The notes under the pieces are model-generated. The model was not told the DNA's origin and made no database searches. It worked only from the letters and a program-made list of their open reading frames with translations. 64,000 bases of DNA from Candidatus Hydrogenedentota bacterium (GTDB lineage Bacteria; Hydrogenedentota; Hydrogenedentia; Hydrogenedentales; JAGMZX01): NCBI GenBank assembly GCA_029556545.1, contig JAKQEQ010000193.1, positions 141,262 through 205,261 on the forward strand, given 5' to 3'. Within the stretch, counting starts at the first letter, position 1. Each line of letters begins with the position of its first letter. This document shows, piece by piece, positions 7,491-16,363 of the stretch. Position numbers and translations under genes: made by a program.

Positions 7491-8510
7491 TCATAGGCTC
7501 TTGAGCCACTCGATAAGTTGCGTGTCGGATTGCCAGCTTGTTGAGGCCGTTGCCACAACAGGCGAAACATCCTCCACTCGCGCAAGGGCTTCTCTCTTCA
7601 TCTCCAGGTTGGCCCTGGCGTAGACTTCACTCGTCCTGATGTCGGAATGCCCAAGGAAATCCCTGATGATGACTAATGGATTTCCGGCGATGAGCAGATG
7701 CATTGCCTTGGTGTGGCGCAACGTATGGGGGCTCACCACATCACCAAAGATGGCGCCGGCAGCTTCTGCCCGTCCAACGTACTTTTCCAGAATGTAGCGG
7801 ACGCCCGATCGCGACAACCTGTCTCCGAACCGATTATGGAAGAGGGGCTCCTCACTACGGTGGGGTGAATTGAGATCATGCTCTTCCATGTGACGATGAA
7901 GCAACTTTGCAGTATTGGTCATAAGCGGGACAATGCGGGGTTTCCGACCTTTCCCGGTCAACCGGACGTGAGGCGGACTCTCCAGTCGAACGTCACGTGC
8001 GCGGAGATTGACCAGTTCTTGCACCCTGGCCGCGGAATCGTAGAGGAGGCTGAGCATCGCCGCATCGCGCCTCCCTGTGGGCGTATCGAGATCGGGTTGA
8101 CCTAGTAGGGTGGCAACTTGCTGGGGCTCAAGATACCTTATGCAACGGCGCTCAAACCGGTGGAACGGGATTGTCAATATGCGCTGAACCTGGGTTAGAA
8201 CTTCCGGTACTTCCACTTGAACGTAGCGGAAGAAGCTGTGGAAAGCCGCCAGGCGTTGGTTCCGCGTCCGAGTACAACAGCCCCTTTCCTTCTCGACATA
8301 GGTCAAAAACCCACGGATGACATCTACATCTAGTTGGTCAAGCGCAATTTTCTCTGGCTTCCAGCCCAGGTTGTCTCGGCAGTACCGGAGAAACAGGATG
8401 AACACATCCCGATAAGCCTTGACTGTATTGGCACTAACACGACGTTGGCCTGGCAGGTAGTCAGTCAAGAAGGCCGTTAAGTAACGCGCAAAGAAGTGGT
8501 TTGGACTCAT
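7491..8510 (-). CDS. ritC: Tyrosine recombinase, third gene of the RIT trio
   Basis: The 339-aa protein has a SAM-like N-terminal core-binding domain (about residues 5-105) and a catalytic domain with Arg in SAARVQELVNLR, the box SPHTLRHTKAMHLL, and GHSDIRTSEVYARAN carrying the nucleophilic Tyr. Its start overlaps the stop of the preceding recombinase by 4 nt, so the trio is translated from one message. It is the gene nearest the left end of the transposon. In RIT elements the three enzymes are thought to act together; their division of labour is not established. Confidence 0.88.
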   Translation of the reverse strand: MSPNHFFARYLTAFLTDYLPGQRRVSANTVKAYRDVFILFLRYCRDNLGWKPEKIALDQLDVDVIRGFLTYVEKERGCCTRTRNQRLAAFHSFFRYVQVEVPEVLTQVQRILTIPFHRFERRCIRYLEPQQVATLLGQPDLDTPTGRRDAAMLSLLYDSAARVQELVNLRARDVRLESPPHVRLTGKGRKPRIVPLMTNTAKLLHRHMEEHDLNSPHRSEEPLFHNRFGDRLSRSGVRYILEKYVGRAEAAGAIFGDVVSPHTLRHTKAMHLLIAGNPLVIIRDFLGHSDIRTSEVYARANLEMKREALARVEDVSPVVATASTSWQSDTQLIEWLKSL

Positions 8511-9493
8511 GAGTCTGCCTCCTCAGGGATCAACATCCCGAATTTTCCGTTGAGATTCGAGGCCACATCCGCAAAGAACTCGAGCGTCAGATGCAGATAC
8601 TTCTGTGTGGAGACGATATTTCGATGCCCCATGTAGGCGGCCAAGATAGGAAGCTTTGCGTTGAGGTCCACACCTTCGCGGTACCAGATCATCATGCGGT
8701 GAACCGCAAACGTATGACGAAGATCGTGAACCCTGGGTCCCTTGCCGCGACCGTGATGGGGTATTCCACTCTCCCAGAGAAGGCGACGAAACGTGTCGTA
8801 GATGGCACGCTTGTCGTAGAAACAGTTCGTTCGTACCGGGAAAAAGGGCGCTTCACCTTTTCTTCGACCGAGTTTCTTCTGCAAGAGAGTGAGACGTTCC
8901 GTGAGTTCCGGGGCGGTCGGAACAAGCCGGTCCTTTCGGAACTTCGTATCGAGGACCGTGAGGACGCCCTCACGCAGGTTCGCATCCTTCACCCTTAGAC
9001 GAAGCGCCTCGTTGACGCGAAGTCCGCATCCGTATAACAAGCGAAAGATCTCGGGCATGATGACCGGGCGCAAGGGCGAGATATGTGCCCGGGGCAGATT
9101 GTCTGCGGCAGCTAACAGCCGCCGTATCTGCTCCTGAGTGAAGATATAGGGCGCAAATGAATGTGGTTGCCGCGCGTAAAGCCTGAGATTCGGCACAAAG
9201 GCCTCACACCCTCTCCAGGATATAAACTCCGCAAACTGCCGAAGAAGCCCGGCACGTCTTTGTTGGGCTATAACACACAGCTCTTCACTCCTCTGGAGCC
9301 ACTCGCATGCAAGGGCTTTGGGCAAGGCACGCTGCTGCAACCCTTTTTCCAGCAAGAATCGATCGAGGTTATGTAGATGCGAACGCTCCGCTGTATAGCG
9401 ATAGCCGCAAGCCAGCTTTCCGTCGAGAAAATCCTGAAGCAAAGGCGCAAGAATGCTCTTGAACTCGTTTGGGGAACTAGATTGACTACACAT
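8507..9493 (-). CDS. ritB: Tyrosine recombinase, second gene of the RIT trio
   Basis: The 328-aa protein shows the catalytic Arg in LYGCGLRVNEALRLR, Lys region LTVLDTKFRKDRLVP, the box VHDLRHTFAVHRM, and GHRNIVSTQKYLHLT with the Tyr nucleophile. It overlaps both neighbours by a few bases (8 nt with the upstream gene and 4 nt with the downstream one). The C-terminal part is similar to the second recombinase of Tn554-like and RIT systems. All catalytic residues appear present. Confidence 0.88.
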   Translation of the reverse strand: MCSQSSSPNEFKSILAPLLQDFLDGKLACGYRYTAERSHLHNLDRFLLEKGLQQRALPKALACEWLQRSEELCVIAQQRRAGLLRQFAEFISWRGCEAFVPNLRLYARQPHSFAPYIFTQEQIRRLLAAADNLPRAHISPLRPVIMPEIFRLLYGCGLRVNEALRLRVKDANLREGVLTVLDTKFRKDRLVPTAPELTERLTLLQKKLGRRKGEAPFFPVRTNCFYDKRAIYDTFRRLLWESGIPHHGRGKGPRVHDLRHTFAVHRMMIWYREGVDLNAKLPILAAYMGHRNIVSTQKYLHLTLEFFADVASNLNGKFGMLIPEEADS

Positions 9494-10766
9494 CAGACGA
9501 CTCCTTTTGCTCCGGGATGTCCGGGTTCAGCGCTGCGGTCCGAAGTCCCTTGATGTTGACTCGCGTGTAGGTATGGGTAGACTCTACGGACAGATGACCC
9601 AACACGTCGGAAATCACCTCCAAGGGAGTATCTTTCTCCAGCAGCCGGGTCGCGAGGGTGTGCCGGAGTGAGTGCAACCCACCCCCGCGGCCCTGTGCTG
9701 CGGTCACCTTCGCACGACGCTTGTAGAAGTCGAGCATGGTGTGAAAGGCACCATTGCTGGCAAAAGGGGTAAACGGCGCATTCATTCGCAAGAATACCTC
9801 TCTGTGCCGACTTTGGGGACGTACGTGGCGGAGATAGTCGATCAGGGCCTGTCCTACATCTTCCAAGAGCGGAAGCACCAATGGCGCTCCGGTCTTGGAC
9901 TGCACAATCTCAAGGCGAGATTGTTCCCACCGCAGGTTTTCCAGTTTCAACTTCCGGATGTCGGACGAACGCAATCCCAGCTTGCTGGCCAGCAGGAGAA
10001 TTGCATAGTCGCGTTTGCCTTTTGGCGAGGAACGGTCAACCGCGGCAAGTATCGCTTTCATCTCATTCTCGCTCCAGACAGTAGGAATGCTTGCCTCTTT
10101 CCATACCCGGGGTTTAGGAAGCGACGGACCGAGATCCGCCGGCAGAACGTCTGTGAGCCACAGGTATCGCAGAAACGAGCGCAGGTGGCCTGCAACGATT
10201 GCCACTCCTCTCGGCTTCCAATGCCCACGACTCCGGAAATAGGCCGACAGGTGTTCTGGACGAAGCTGCCTGAGCCCAAACCCCGTAGTGTCTGTGTAAA
10301 ACGCCAGGAATTTGGCGGCATCGCGTCGGCGTGAATGAACGCTTGACGGGCTCAGTCGGCACTCGTCGAAGCAATAGTCCCGGTATCCGTCCAATACTTG
10401 CTCGAAGTCATCAGGGAGGTCGACTCGCGGCGCGTAGCGACGGGGCGGGAGACAACCTCGTTGTGCGTATTCCTCGAGAATTCTTAGCGCTGAGAGAATG
10501 TACCGCCGTTTGGGATCAACCCCCGACCGGTCCTCAAGGGCGTTCTCGGGGAATCCGTCGCTCACCAGATACCGGAGAACGAGTTCCCGGGAGAAGACAC
10601 TGGCGTCCTCCAAAAGTGTCAGCCTTCGCCATATGCCGCGGCACTGGATCACGCGGTTGGGACTGTACCCGCAAGCCTGCATGTGCCGGAGAGCGCTATC
10701 GATGAGCGCCTCCAGTGGCCGCGCCTTTTTTCTTCGGGAGCTTGGCGCATGTGATTTCCTTTTCAT
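9486..10766 (-). CDS. ritA: Tyrosine recombinase, first gene of the RIT trio
   Basis: I place the start at 10766 because AAGGAG lies 7 nt upstream; the open frame extends further but without an SD. The 426-aa protein has the catalytic Arg in SKLGLRSSDIRKLKLE, the box LHSLRHTLATRLLE, and GHLSVESTHTYTRVN with the nucleophilic Tyr. It is the longest of the trio, with an extended basic N-terminus (MKRKSHAPSSRRKKARP). The 153 bp upstream to the next gene hold its promoter region and no other gene. Confidence 0.88.
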   Translation of the reverse strand: MKRKSHAPSSRRKKARPLEALIDSALRHMQACGYSPNRVIQCRGIWRRLTLLEDASVFSRELVLRYLVSDGFPENALEDRSGVDPKRRYILSALRILEEYAQRGCLPPRRYAPRVDLPDDFEQVLDGYRDYCFDECRLSPSSVHSRRRDAAKFLAFYTDTTGFGLRQLRPEHLSAYFRSRGHWKPRGVAIVAGHLRSFLRYLWLTDVLPADLGPSLPKPRVWKEASIPTVWSENEMKAILAAVDRSSPKGKRDYAILLLASKLGLRSSDIRKLKLENLRWEQSRLEIVQSKTGAPLVLPLLEDVGQALIDYLRHVRPQSRHREVFLRMNAPFTPFASNGAFHTMLDFYKRRAKVTAAQGRGGGLHSLRHTLATRLLEKDTPLEVISDVLGHLSVESTHTYTRVNIKGLRTAALNPDIPEQKESSDV

Positions 10767-10919
10767 GATGGATCTCCTTAGCTGAGTGTCTGTTGTGGCG
10801 TCCACACATAGACGCCGGAAATCCATCATCACGCTCTACTGAATCTAGCGGCAACTTACGCCAACGATTCTCTGACTAAGGAACAGGTTGCCCCTGGTTC
10901 CCGGGCCAGACTCCGGGGC

Positions 10920-11342
10920 CTACACATATCGAAACAGATCACGGTCTCGCTTCTCTTGTACGCCCGGTTTCTGCGTCCGTAGCTTCGGTAGGAGCTCGGA
11001 TAGTCGAATGAGAGATCGCAAAAACCTGTTTGAGAACACCCATCCTTCACGATAGCCGTGCCGCTTGTTGAACCGGGATACATGGTCAATGATGCCAAGG
11101 CGGCGCATCTTTGCTCTGACGGTTTCCATCGTACGTTGGCTGACGCTGTGTTTCTCTGCGATGAACGCTAGGCTGGGCAGAAACTGATTCTCGCTCCATT
11201 TCAGTTCGACGAAGATGGCAAGAAAAGTGCGTTGGTGAGTTCTGTTTCCCGGAAACAGAGCGACTGCCACCTCGTCAAGCGCTTCGGCTGACCTTATTCG
11301 GTTATGATTCATGTCGATTTTCGTAGTCACCAACCGGCTCAC
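10920..11342 (-). CDS. Paralog B' of the gene at 19874; winged-helix-like protein
   Basis: The 140-aa protein shares most of its sequence with the protein at 19874-20287, for example FLAIFVELKW, ETVRAKMRRLG and IDHVSRFN[KR][KR]. The middle segment AEKHSVSQRTMETVRAKMRR looks like a helix-turn-helix, and GYREGWVFSN[RK]F could be a wing strand. It overlaps the upstream gene A' by 4 nt. The same two-gene order occurs in the operon that the transposon interrupts, so the transposon carries its own copy of its target operon's last two genes. Confidence 0.72.
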   Translation of the reverse strand: MSRLVTTKIDMNHNRIRSAEALDEVAVALFPGNRTHQRTFLAIFVELKWSENQFLPSLAFIAEKHSVSQRTMETVRAKMRRLGIIDHVSRFNKRHGYREGWVFSNRFLRSLIRLSELLPKLRTQKPGVQEKRDRDLFRYV

Positions 11343-11701
11343 CTCACAACGTTCTGTTGCAGGGGGTGCATACCCCTCCGTTGGGCTTTCCTCCGCAGCT
11401 CAATCTGCTCTTTGGCTATGGCCAGAGCCTTCGGGCGGAGCTCCGTCCCAAAATGCGATTCCACGAAAAAGATGGTGACATAGGCATTCACGTAGATTTC
11501 ATTGAACAATCTTCTGAACCGCCAGCGAATGCCTTGCCGCGAGAGCCCAAAGAACGACTCGAGCCTGGCACCGTAGTTCTTCCTTAGCACCAGATTCTTA
11601 AGCGGTGATTCGCGTAGTTCAATGTATAGGTTTGTTTCTTCCATGGCGGCCGTCAATCGCTCAAGGAAGTCCTTGTCTTTTTGGGTCAATTTCATGCTCA
11701 C
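11339..11701 (-). CDS. Paralog A' of the split gene; intact copy inside the transposon
   Basis: Starting either at GTG 11701 (leaderless, 25.5 bp from the TATA centre) or at ATG 11695 (with GGTGAG upstream), this encodes MKLTQKDKDFLERLTAAMEE, a strand-rich middle, then FGLSRQGIRWRFRRLFNEIY, a helix-turn-helix-like segment, and a basic C-terminal helix. It aligns end to end with the rejoined gene at 7259 plus 19652. It may regulate, or substitute for, the disrupted gene. I recognise no named family. Confidence 0.75.
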   Translation of the reverse strand: MSMKLTQKDKDFLERLTAAMEETNLYIELRESPLKNLVLRKNYGARLESFFGLSRQGIRWRFRRLFNEIYVNAYVTIFFVESHFGTELRPKALAIAKEQIELRRKAQRRGMHPLQQNVVR

Positions 11702-11718
11702 CCCAAACGTAAATCAAG

Positions 11719-11737
11719 GCCCTATATAAATCCTTCG
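11719..11737 (-). promoter_or_regulatory. Archaeal-type promoter for the A'B' pair
   Basis: On the minus strand GAAGGATTTATATAGGG contains TTTATATA (11723-11730), centred 25.5 bp from GTG 11701. It is the only TATA box seen inside the transposon. Confidence 0.68.
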
Positions 11738-12007
11738 CCATCTTGCACCGAAATCGAGGCAATTATCAGAGTTATGGAAGAGAAGAGGGGCAAAGCGTAA
11801 CAACGATGATGAGAAGCCCTCTGTAGGCTTTGCCCCATTTCTGGCTCATTGATGAGTAACGGAAAACATGACCAGGCTCAATAGGAGCGACTTTATACTC
11901 TGCCCAGCATGAAGTGGAAAGCGACTTCGACACATTAGAAGGTGGGAAGATGACCACACTGGCCAGATGCTCAGAAGAAGTTGCGGGGGGATCCTTCGCC
12001 GCCGAAA
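11738..12007. other. Gene-poor spacer between duplicated pair and cargo
   Basis: This stretch holds no convincing gene. A 79-codon minus frame (11772-12011) overlaps the histidine kinase stop but has no protein-like features. CTTTATAC at 11891 lacks a start at a fitting distance. Confidence 0.5.
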
Positions 12008-13414
12008 TCAATGTTCAGGCAAGGGGAGAGTCACTGTGAATGTACTTCCTTCACCGAACACGCTCTTGACGACGATGTCGCCCCCGTGGGCTCTGAGGAT
12101 TGCTCTCGAGAGGCTCAGCCCGAGGCCGTTGCCGCTTTCTGCACGGCTTTTGTCTACACGGTAGAAGCGCGCAAATACTTTCTCTAGATCTTCTTCGGGA
12201 ATTCCCAAACCCGTGTCGCGTACCGAGACGCTTGCCATATCACCAAGTCGGGAGCATTCGACGGCTATCGTCCCGCCCGACTTTGTGTACTTGATGGCGT
12301 TGTCCAGGATGTGTGCGATGGCGCGCTTCAGTCTTTGCGCTTCGCAATTGACCAAGAGCTGCTCACCTCGGCTGACATCGAGGCATACTCCCTTGTCTTC
12401 TGCTGCCGACCCGAAGAGATCACAGACATCCTCGACGATGGTCGAAATGCTGTTGGGTTCTCGGGCCAAGGGTCTAGCACCCGCTTCGGTCTGCGAGATC
12501 TCAAGCATCGTATTGATGAGGTCGAGAAGTTGGTCGCATTCCTCCACGACATGTCCTGCCACCTCTTCATCGTTTCCTGGCTCGCCGACGCGGGACAACG
12601 CAGCTTCCGCTGCCGCGCGCATTCTGGTCACTGGAGTGCGCAGGTCATGTGCGATGTCGTCGGTAACCTCCTTCAATTCTCGAATGAGGCTTTGGATACG
12701 CTCAACCATCTCATTGAAGGACACGGCCAACTCGTCAATCTCGTCGTTTCGGTGGCTGACGGGCACGCGACAGTCCCATCCCCCAGAAGATATACCTTTT
12801 ACCCCCTGCGTCACTCGTCGCACACCGCTTAGCGCACGCCTCGCCATCACAATTCCGACAATCGTGGAGCAGAAGACGAAACCGATTGTTCCCAGACCGA
12901 ATACCTGCCGGAAGTGCTGAAGAGTCTGGGCATTGGAAGCCGTGGACTCTCCTAACTGCAAAACCAACTCGGGTCCAACGCGGCCATACACAATCCGAAC
13001 GGGGTATGGACGATCCTGATGGCGATAGGTTTCGAAGACACTCTTGCCTTCCGCTGCAGTGAGCAGATGGGGCCGATGCACACCCACATCACCCCAAGCG
13101 GCCATGTCTGTGGCTAGCACCTCATCTCCCGCTGTGTTGAGCACTCGGAAGAACACCCGATCGGTCCCTTCAGAAGCAGCCTCACGTGCCAACACATCTC
13201 TCAGGACTTCGATGTTCTGGGTCTTAAGAAGGGCGCCGTACTCCTCGACCTCGCTCATAAGTCCTTCGTCCAGCCTCAGCTGCAGCGTGCCTTGCAGGGC
13301 AAGATACGAGACAATCAGGACCGCCAGAAGAGAAGCCGTGCAAATAAGCGCATACATCACCGTCAGACGAAAGGCAACGCTTCTGATTCCGGTTGATCTA
13401 TTCCTCAACGACAT
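12008..13414 (-). CDS. Membrane sensor histidine kinase with HAMP domain
   Basis: The 468-aa protein has membrane helix 1 at about residues 15-40, a periplasmic sensor domain to 165, helix 2 at about 172-192, and a HAMP linker. The HisKA box DDIAHDLRTPVTRM carries His256. An HATPase domain follows with the N box HILDNAIKYTKSGG and G boxes VRDTGLGIPEEDLE and GNGLGLSLSRAI. The layout matches heavy-metal or cationic-peptide sensors of the CusS/PmrB type. It overlaps the response regulator by 17 nt. Beside an LPS-modifying operon, I infer that it senses envelope stress or an antimicrobial, and phosphorylates the regulator to switch on that operon. Confidence 0.93.
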   Translation of the reverse strand: MSLRNRSTGIRSVAFRLTVMYALICTASLLAVLIVSYLALQGTLQLRLDEGLMSEVEEYGALLKTQNIEVLRDVLAREAASEGTDRVFFRVLNTAGDEVLATDMAAWGDVGVHRPHLLTAAEGKSVFETYRHQDRPYPVRIVYGRVGPELVLQLGESTASNAQTLQHFRQVFGLGTIGFVFCSTIVGIVMARRALSGVRRVTQGVKGISSGGWDCRVPVSHRNDEIDELAVSFNEMVERIQSLIRELKEVTDDIAHDLRTPVTRMRAAAEAALSRVGEPGNDEEVAGHVVEECDQLLDLINTMLEISQTEAGARPLAREPNSISTIVEDVCDLFGSAAEDKGVCLDVSRGEQLLVNCEAQRLKRAIAHILDNAIKYTKSGGTIAVECSRLGDMASVSVRDTGLGIPEEDLEKVFARFYRVDKSRAESGNGLGLSLSRAILRAHGGDIVVKSVFGEGSTFTVTLPLPEH

Positions 13415-14069
13415 ATCCCGCCCCCCGTACCGTTCGTATCAGCTGCGAGGGAAAGCCTCGATCTACCTTGTCCCGAAGACGGCTGATTCTGGACTCGACC
13501 ACATTCGTCTGTGGGTCAAAGTCGTACCCCCAAACGTGCTCCATTATCGTGGTCTTGGAGACAAGGCGGCCCTTATTCCGGACCAAGTATTCGAGTAGTG
13601 CGAACTCCTTTGGCTGCAGCTCAATCTCTTGCCCCCCTCGCGACGCTCTGCGGCGTGTCAAGTCCAGTGTCAAGTCTGCGACGCTCAGCGTCGTTGGCGC
13701 CGCGACTGCGGTTGCCCTCCGAATAAGTGCTTGGATTCGAGCAATGAGCTCCGAGAAAGCAAAGGGTTTCGTCAGGTAGTCGTCTCCGCCAGACTGAAGT
13801 CCCTTTACCCGGTCATCCACGGCATCTCGAGCACTCAGGATTAGCACAGGTGTCAAATCGCCTTGCTCTCGAAGTCCCTGGATCAGATCCAGCCCGGAAA
13901 GCTGGGGAAGCATTATGTCAACGATGGCCGCATCGTACGATTCCGAGGAAGCGAGATGGAATCCGTCCACGCCGTTGTCAGCCACATCGACGGCGTACCC
14001 CTCCTGCTTGAGCCCATTCGAAATGAACCCGGCTATTTTTCTGTCGTCTTCGACCACTAGAACTCGCAT
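13398..14069 (-). CDS. OmpR/PhoB-family response regulator
   Basis: The 223-aa protein has a receiver domain with acidic pocket VVEDDRK, phospho-acceptor Asp51 in AAIVDIMLPQLSGLD, switch residues LILSARDAVDD, and Lys in YLTKPFAFSEL. A winged-helix DNA-binding domain follows (ELQPKEFALLEYLVRNKGRLVSK cut at residues 155-177; ESRISRLRDKVD recognition helix). It is transcribed away from the envelope operon across a 230-bp gap without TATA boxes, which is the likely place for its binding sites. Confidence 0.94.
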   Translation of the reverse strand: MRVLVVEDDRKIAGFISNGLKQEGYAVDVADNGVDGFHLASSESYDAAIVDIMLPQLSGLDLIQGLREQGDLTPVLILSARDAVDDRVKGLQSGGDDYLTKPFAFSELIARIQALIRRATAVAAPTTLSVADLTLDLTRRRASRGGQEIELQPKEFALLEYLVRNKGRLVSKTTIMEHVWGYDFDPQTNVVESRISRLRDKVDRGFPSQLIRTVRGAGYVVEE

Positions 14070-14299
14070 GCCAAATCACTCATTCACCCATTTTCAGCAT
14101 GGCCGCCGACTCAGAACCACGCAGCCGAACCGACACCCCCCAAATGCTAACACATTTGGGGCCCGTGAAACCTTGTCAAATGGCAATGTTCATGCAAGCT
14201 TCTCGCAACCCTGCCCACAGTAGACTCTCTGATGACAGGACGCGTAGAGCCATCTTCTTGGCATCGCAAGAATCCAATGCTTAACACCCAAGGAACGTA

Positions 14300-14881
14300 A
14301 TGCAGATGAAAGAACCCTACAGAGCCATCTACAAAATAAGAGGGATCCTGATGGTTCCTCCATTCCTGTTTCTCCTGTTCGTCTTCTTCCGTGAGACGGA
14401 ACAAGACAACATCATCTGGCCGGCGGGGCTTGCCATTTTTGGCATTGGAGTACTGCTCCGCGTGTGGGCACAGACACATCTTCACTATCGACTGAAGGTG
14501 CGGAAGACACTCACGACGACAGGACCTTACGCGTGTATTCGGAACCCCATCTACGTCGGGAATACCGTGATGATGCTGGGACTGACTGTCCTCTCTGAGT
14601 TGCTGTGGTTCTTGCCCGTGATGTTCTTTTGGTGCGTAATCGTCTACAGCCTGGTCGTTCGCCGTGAGGAAGCTCATCTTCTAGGCAAGTACGGGGAACC
14701 CTATGCAGAATACCTGAGGAAAGTTCCGCGGTGGATGCCAGGTGTAATGACAGACAGGAACCGCGCTGGCAGGAGCCGGCAGGGACGGAGTTTTCTATGG
14801 CCAAGTATCGTGGCCGAACTGCATTGTTTCTTGTGGCTGATTCCTCTTGTCGCCAAAGAGGTTTTCCCAGTATGGCACTGA
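14300..14881 (+). CDS. Isoprenylcysteine carboxyl methyltransferase-like membrane enzyme
   Basis: The 193-aa protein has four to five membrane helices and the ICMT/PEMT signature TTTGPYACIRNPIYVGNT, followed by EEAHLLGKYGEPYAEYLRKVPRWMPG, which in this family forms the SAM site. Bacterial members methylate lipid or protein substrates that are mostly undefined. It opens a six-gene operon for envelope lipid modification; the next start lies 38 bp downstream. I infer that the substrate is a lipid or sugar-lipid intermediate, but nothing in the sequence shows which. Confidence 0.85.
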   Translation: MQMKEPYRAIYKIRGILMVPPFLFLLFVFFRETEQDNIIWPAGLAIFGIGVLLRVWAQTHLHYRLKVRKTLTTTGPYACIRNPIYVGNTVMMLGLTVLSELLWFLPVMFFWCVIVYSLVVRREEAHLLGKYGEPYAEYLRKVPRWMPGVMTDRNRAGRSRQGRSFLWPSIVAELHCFLWLIPLVAKEVFPVWH

Positions 14882-14919
14882 TTGCGCGCTCCCGGGAAAC
14901 ACCAAAACAGGGAGAAGAG

Positions 14920-15669
14920 ATGCCAGATAGGAAAGCTAACGACGCAGAAGCCCGGCAACCACAGGTCTCTGTTGTCATTCCATGCTACAACGAAGCAGAG
15001 AACATTCCGTTGTTGGCAGACAAGGTGGTGAAGGCGTTTGCCGGCCTCCCTGAATGGTCCTATGAATGCATCTTCGTCGATGACGGAAGCACCGACGGTA
15101 CCCGGGGGCAGTTGAACCAGCTACAGGCTGTAGATCCTTGCATGCGGGGTCTCCACCTCACACGGAACATGGGGCAGTCAGCGGCACTGGTTGCGGGCAT
15201 GCGCGAGGCCCAGGGCGAATACATCCTTACGCTTGACGGGGATCTTCAAAACGACCCTGCGGACTTCCCGCGCTTCCTTGAGCTCTTGCAGGAGTACGAC
15301 TGCGTCTGCGGCTACCGAGCCGCACGGAAGGACACTTGGGTGCGCAGAGGCTCCAGCAAGATTGCGAACGTCGTTCGGGAATGGGTACTGCACGACGGTA
15401 TTCGCGATTCGGGGTGTGGATCGAAGGGATTCAGAAAGTGTTGTGTGCAGTACATCGTACCCTTCAATGGTGTCCATCGGTTCTTTGCCGTTCTGATCAG
15501 AAATGCCGGGCTTAGCATCGTGGAGTGTCCCGTAGCGCATCATCCACGTCGTCACGGAGTCTCCAAATACGGCATAAGCAATCGCCTGTGGCGGGGGCTG
15601 TTTGATTTGGTTGGCGTCCTATGGCTGAGGAAACGGTACGTGCATCCCATGATCGAAGGGAAGAGCTAG
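14920..15669 (+). CDS. GT2 glycosyltransferase, dolichyl/undecaprenyl-phosphate sugar synthase type
   Basis: I place the start at 14920 after GGGAGAAG; the open frame runs further upstream into the previous gene. The 249-aa protein has QVSVVIPCYNEAENIPLLAD, VDDGSTDGTRG and the metal-binding LTLDGDLQNDPAD (DxD). It lacks the two C-terminal membrane helices of ArnC, like soluble DPM1-type enzymes. It would transfer a sugar from a nucleotide donor to a polyprenyl phosphate, making the donor for the ArnT-like transferase downstream. The next gene starts 2 nt after its stop. Confidence 0.9.
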   Translation: MPDRKANDAEARQPQVSVVIPCYNEAENIPLLADKVVKAFAGLPEWSYECIFVDDGSTDGTRGQLNQLQAVDPCMRGLHLTRNMGQSAALVAGMREAQGEYILTLDGDLQNDPADFPRFLELLQEYDCVCGYRAARKDTWVRRGSSKIANVVREWVLHDGIRDSGCGSKGFRKCCVQYIVPFNGVHRFFAVLIRNAGLSIVECPVAHHPRRHGVSKYGISNRLWRGLFDLVGVLWLRKRYVHPMIEGKS

Positions 15670-15670
15670 C

Positions 15671-16363
15671 ATGTCGGTAGACACCCCGTCTGAGTTGCTT
15701 GCGCCGTTCTGGACCGCCGTTGGGATAACGGGCGGCCTAATCTTCTATAGCCGGTTCTATGTCCAATGGTTCGTCTCCGAGCGGCGTGGGCAGAGCGTGG
15801 TGCCAATTGCATTCTGGTACATGAGCGGGGCCGGAACCCTGATGTTGCTGCCCTACGCGATCATTACCCAATCCCCTGTAGGTGCGTTGAGTCAATGCTT
15901 CAACATAGTCGTGTACACGAGGAACCTGGTCCACATCTGGCGAAAGAGGGGAAAGCTTACGAAACGCACGAACACCATGATCCATGCCTTCGCCGGAATT
16001 ATCGCCGTTGTGGCTATCCTTTCAACCCTTTCCGTGTGGCTGCGGGAGTTTGAAGCTACTCGCTCGGTTTCGATGGCCTCCCCAAAGCAGACATGGATAT
16101 GGCTGGGAGTAGGGCTTGTTGGACAGGCCCTTTTTGCCGGTCGGTTTGCGTTGCAGTGGGCCGTTACGGAGAAGAGGCGCGAGAGTACTGTGCCACCCGC
16201 TTTCTGGTACCTGAGTGTGTTGGCTGCGACTCTCCAGACTGCGTGCTTCACCCAGCGCCAGGAGTGGGTATTCGCGATTGGCATGGCCGCCACGATCCTC
16301 ATCTACCTGAGGAACATTATGCTCCTTCGTCTCCGCGAGCCCCGGGGAGAGCCCGCACAATGA
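15671..16363 (+). CDS. Membrane protein with two lipid-A-biosynthesis N-terminal (LAB_N) domains
   Basis: The 230-aa protein has two tandem copies of the same module: FYSRFYVQWFVSERRGQSVV with IAFWYMSGAG, and FAGRFALQWAVTEKRRESTV with PAFWYLSVLA. Each is a bundle of about three helices. This module sits at the N-terminus of some lipid-A-disaccharide synthases and beside ArnC-like transferases, and is thought to help handle lipid-linked sugars. It overlaps the next start by 4 nt (ATGA). Confidence 0.9.
   Translation: MSVDTPSELLAPFWTAVGITGGLIFYSRFYVQWFVSERRGQSVVPIAFWYMSGAGTLMLLPYAIITQSPVGALSQCFNIVVYTRNLVHIWRKRGKLTKRTNTMIHAFAGIIAVVAILSTLSVWLREFEATRSVSMASPKQTWIWLGVGLVGQALFAGRFALQWAVTEKRRESTVPPAFWYLSVLAATLQTACFTQRQEWVFAIGMAATILIYLRNIMLLRLREPRGEPAQ

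Noticed and set aside
9210-9230. GATATAAAC as another TATA promoter
   Set aside because: It lies inside the second recombinase gene and has no start codon at 24-30 bp.
11772-12011. 79-codon frame overlapping the histidine kinase stop
   Set aside because: No SD, no recognisable pattern and no conservation signal visible.
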